The position numbers and the translations under genes are program-made. A DNA stretch of 64,000 nt from NCBI RefSeq assembly GCF_017303295.1, contig NZ_JAFKOK010000018.1, positions 36,980 through 100,979 of the forward strand, written 5' to 3'. Origin of the DNA: Rhodobacter sp. NTK016B. Lineage in GTDB: Bacteria; Pseudomonadota; Alphaproteobacteria; Rhodobacterales; Rhodobacteraceae. The notes beneath the pieces were generated by a model, which did no database searches, was not told the DNA's origin, and saw only the letters and a list, made by a program, of their open reading frames with translations. Below, piece after piece: positions 62,172 through 64,000 of this stretch (position 1 is the first letter of the stretch; each line of letters starts with the position of its first letter).

Positions 62172-63290
62172 TCAGACCCGCAGCGCCTCGCGCGGATCCA
62201 TCACCGGCAGACCCAGAGCCGCGCCCACAGCGGCATAGGTCAGCTTCCCCTTATGGGTGTTGAGCCCCGCCAGCAGGTGCTCGTCCTCCGCTGCGGCCAG
62301 CCGCCAGCCCTTGTTGGCCAGCGCCATCATGAAGGGCAAGGTCGCGTTGCCCAAAGCCTGGGTCGAGCTGCGCGCCACCGCGCCCGGCATGTTCGCCACG
62401 CAGTAATGCATGATCCCGTCCACCTCGTAGATCGGATCGGCATGGGTGGTGGGCTTCGAGGTCTCGAAACATCCCCCCTGATCGATCGCCACATCGACCA
62501 GAGCCGCGCCGGGCTTCATCGTGGCCAGTTGCGCGCGCGACACCAGTTTCGGCGCGGCGGCCCCCGGGATCAGCACCGCACCGATCACCATATCGGCCTC
62601 GGCCACCAGCTCGGCAGTCAACGCGGCCGAGGAATAGGCGGTCCTGAACACGCCGCCGAACGCATCGTCGAGATAGCGCATGCGCGGCAGCGACCGATCC
62701 AGCACCGCCACATCCGCCCCCATTCCCGCCGCGATGCGCGCCGCATGGGTCCCCACGACCCCGCCGCCGATCACCACGACCTTCGCGGGCAACACACCCG
62801 GCACACCGCCCATCAGCACGCCGCGCCCGCCATTAGCCTTCTGCAGCGTCCACGCCCCCACCTGCGGCGCCAGCTTGCCCGCCACCTCGGACATCGGCGC
62901 CAGCAGCGGCAAGCCGCCCGCGCGGTCTGTGACGGTCTCATAGGCGATGGCCGTCACGCCGCTTTCCAGCAGGTCTTTCGTCTGCGCGGGATCGGGGGCC
63001 AGATGCAGATAGGTGAACAGGATCTGGTCCTCGCGCAGCCGCGCGCGCTCGATGGCCTGCGGCTCTTTGACCTTCACCACCATTTCGGCGCGCGCAAAAA
63101 CCTCCTCGGCGGTATCGACGATCTCGGCGCCCATCGCGCGGTAATCCTCGTCGGCATAGCCCGAGCCGAGCCCGGCGCCGGTCTCGACAATCACCGCGTG
63201 GCCCGCGTCGACGGCTTCATGCGCCGCGGCGGGCGTCAGGCCTACGCGAAATTCCTGTGGCTTGATTTCCTTGGGGCATCCGATCAGCAT
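62172..63290 (-). CDS. ald: Alanine dehydrogenase
   Basis: Ald oxidises L-alanine to pyruvate and ammonia with NAD+. The 372-residue enzyme shows the substrate-binding lysine in VVKVKEP near residue 75, His in YLHLAPD near residue 96, and the Rossmann [21 protein letters not shown] near residue 170. The C-terminus reads [14 protein letters not shown] (MDPREAL). The ATG at 63290 follows GGAGA; a longer upstream frame runs into the divergent promoter region. It is divergent from an Lrp-family gene, a common pairing. Confidence 0.95.
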   Translation of the reverse strand: MLIGCPKEIKPQEFRVGLTPAAAHEAVDAGHAVIVETGAGLGSGYADEDYRAMGAEIVDTAEEVFARAEMVVKVKEPQAIERARLREDQILFTYLHLAPDPAQTKDLLESGVTAIAYETVTDRAGGLPLLAPMSEVAGKLAPQVGAWTLQKANGGRGVLMGGVPGVLPAKVVVIGGGVVGTHAARIAAGMGADVAVLDRSLPRMRYLDDAFGGVFRTAYSSAALTAELVAEADMVIGAVLIPGAAAPKLVSRAQLATMKPGAALVDVAIDQGGCFETSKPTTHADPIYEVDGIMHYCVANMPGAVARSSTQALGNATLPFMMALANKGWRLAAAEDEHLLAGLNTHKGKLTYAAVGAALGLPVMDPREALRV

Positions 63291-63454
63291 TCTGGTCTCC
63301 CGTTGCTGGGCTTTGTCTTCGGCCCGAAAGGGCCTCTCCCGTGTAAGGCCAGAGTCTCGCATTCCGCCCCGCAGGTGCTTGATTTCTTGGCCGCGAGCGC
63401 GGAAACTCACGCAAGCTTCTTCGCTCAGGGACGGGAAAACCTTATGAAAGTTGC

Positions 63455-63467
63455 GCTGCAATGCAGC
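63455..63467. promoter_or_regulatory. 13-base palindrome at the Lrp start codon
   Basis: A perfect 6-1-6 palindrome (GCTGCA A TGCAGC) covers the regulator's ATG. It lies in the 170-base ald/lrp divergent region and may be a regulator binding site. Confidence 0.4.
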
Positions 63468-63919
63468 TAGACGCGACAGACCGCCGCCTTCTGAGGCTTC
63501 TCCAACGCGAAGGGCGCATCTCGAATGCCGAACTGGCCGAGCGCATCGCGCTCTCGCCCTCGGCTTGTCACCGCCGCATGCAGCGATTGGAAACCGACGG
63601 CTATATTGCCGGCTATGTCGCTTTGGTCGATGCGCGCCGGATCGGCAAACCCACCACTGTCTTCGTCGAGATCACCCTGAACGGCCAGTCGGACGAGATC
63701 CTCGACGCGTTCGAGAAAGCCGTGGCGCGCATCCCCGACCTGCTGGAATGCCACCTGATGGCCGGCAATGCCGATTTCCTGCTGAAACTCGTGGCCGAGG
63801 ATACCGAGGATTTCGCCCGTATCCACCGCCAGTACCTCTCGCGCCTGCCCCATGTCGCGCAGATGCACAGCTCGTTCGCGCTGCGCACCGTGGTCAAGAC
63901 CACCGCGCTCGACATCTGA
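63461..63919 (+). CDS. Lrp/AsnC-family regulator divergent from ald
   Basis: This 152-residue Lrp/AsnC protein has a winged helix (about residues 5-60, [33 protein letters not shown]) and a RAM effector domain (about 70-150). Divergent Lrp-type genes commonly activate ald in response to alanine; that is known for AldR-like proteins and is inferred here from position. A perfect palindrome overlaps its start codon. Confidence 0.92.
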   Translation: MQLDATDRRLLRLLQREGRISNAELAERIALSPSACHRRMQRLETDGYIAGYVALVDARRIGKPTTVFVEITLNGQSDEILDAFEKAVARIPDLLECHLMAGNADFLLKLVAEDTEDFARIHRQYLSRLPHVAQMHSSFALRTVVKTTALDI

Positions 63920-63947
63920 CGGCCCGCCCGTGACGGGTGGCGCGCGC

Positions 63948-64000
63948 ATCTTTGATCCGGAAATATCCTCGGGGGTGAATTGGCCGCAGGCCAAGAGGGG
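63948..64000. repeat. REP-like intergenic element, copy 5 (cut by window end)
   Basis: The core ATCTTTGATC, CGGAAATATCCTCGGGGGT is followed by the hairpin TTGGCC-GCA-GGCCAA and the start of a G-rich run. It lies 28 bases after the Lrp stop and is truncated by the window edge. Confidence 0.75.

Overview
This 64 kb window looks like chromosomal DNA from a GC-rich alphaproteobacterium of the order Rhodobacterales. The evidence is the linked Rhodobacterales-type blocks (a Tad pilus cluster, tolQRAB-pal-tilS-ftsH, an ethylmalonyl-CoA mutase, paired folD genes with fhs) and a recurring intergenic element with an AAATATCCTCGGGGG-like core. I see no rRNA, tRNA, CRISPR array, insertion sequence or prophage. 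Gene density is high and most genes lie in short co-directional operons with overlapping ends.

Layout. 0.1-2.7 kb: DUF952 gene, pyrD, an ArsC-family gene, and a convergent lytic transglycosylase. 3.2-15.0 kb: a complete-looking Tad (Flp) pilus assembly set: pilin, CpaB, the secretin CpaC, an OmpA-like lipoprotein, CpaE, CpaF, TadB, TadC, two TPR lipoproteins, the prepilin peptidase and an AAA+ ATPase. Three strong hairpins divide this cluster into transcription segments. 15.1-19.5 kb: a thioesterase, then a reverse-strand one-carbon block of fhs, folD2, a chorismate-mutase-fold gene and folD1. 19.7-29.0 kb: a MOSC protein and the reverse-strand envelope and protein-quality cluster ybgC-ybgC-tolQ-tolR-tolA-tolB-pal-tilS-ftsH. 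29.3-30.4 kb: a Xre/RES toxin-antitoxin pair with a visible promoter and operator.

30.4-33.3 kb: a reverse operon of two PaaI-type thioesterases, a MATE exporter and an unknown protein. 33.6-36.2 kb: a MerR regulator and ethylmalonyl-CoA mutase. 36.3-43.5 kb: serS, two tandem secreted paralogs of unknown function, and an RND efflux pair. 43.7-47.0 kb: gatC-gatA, an Excalibur-like lipoprotein and a peptidoglycan amidase. 47.0-50.7 kb: two Lrp/AsnC regulators, ilvC and an MFS transporter. 50.8-56.1 kb: a candidate small RNA, an IalB-like protein, and a reverse run of L,D-transpeptidase, lpxD, ACP and ketoacyl synthase. 56.6-64 kb: a MepK-like peptidase, a CorC-type CBS protein, a small secreted protein, tgt, an enoyl-CoA-hydratase-like protein that lacks both catalytic glutamates, two Fe-S assembly genes, and ald with a divergent Lrp regulator.

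The genes point to a free-living heterotroph with one-carbon and C2 assimilation (Fhs/FolD, ethylmalonyl-CoA pathway), surface attachment by Tad pili, and strong investment in envelope maintenance (Tol-Pal, L,D-transpeptidase with a MepK-like endopeptidase, amidases, lipid A acylation). The best leads for new biology are the second FolD with a substituted catalytic lysine, the CpaE with no Walker A lysines, the Tad-linked AAA+ ATPase, the paired secreted proteins, the ACP-KAS-LpxD cassette, the orphan small-RNA candidate, and the repeat family at gene 3' ends.
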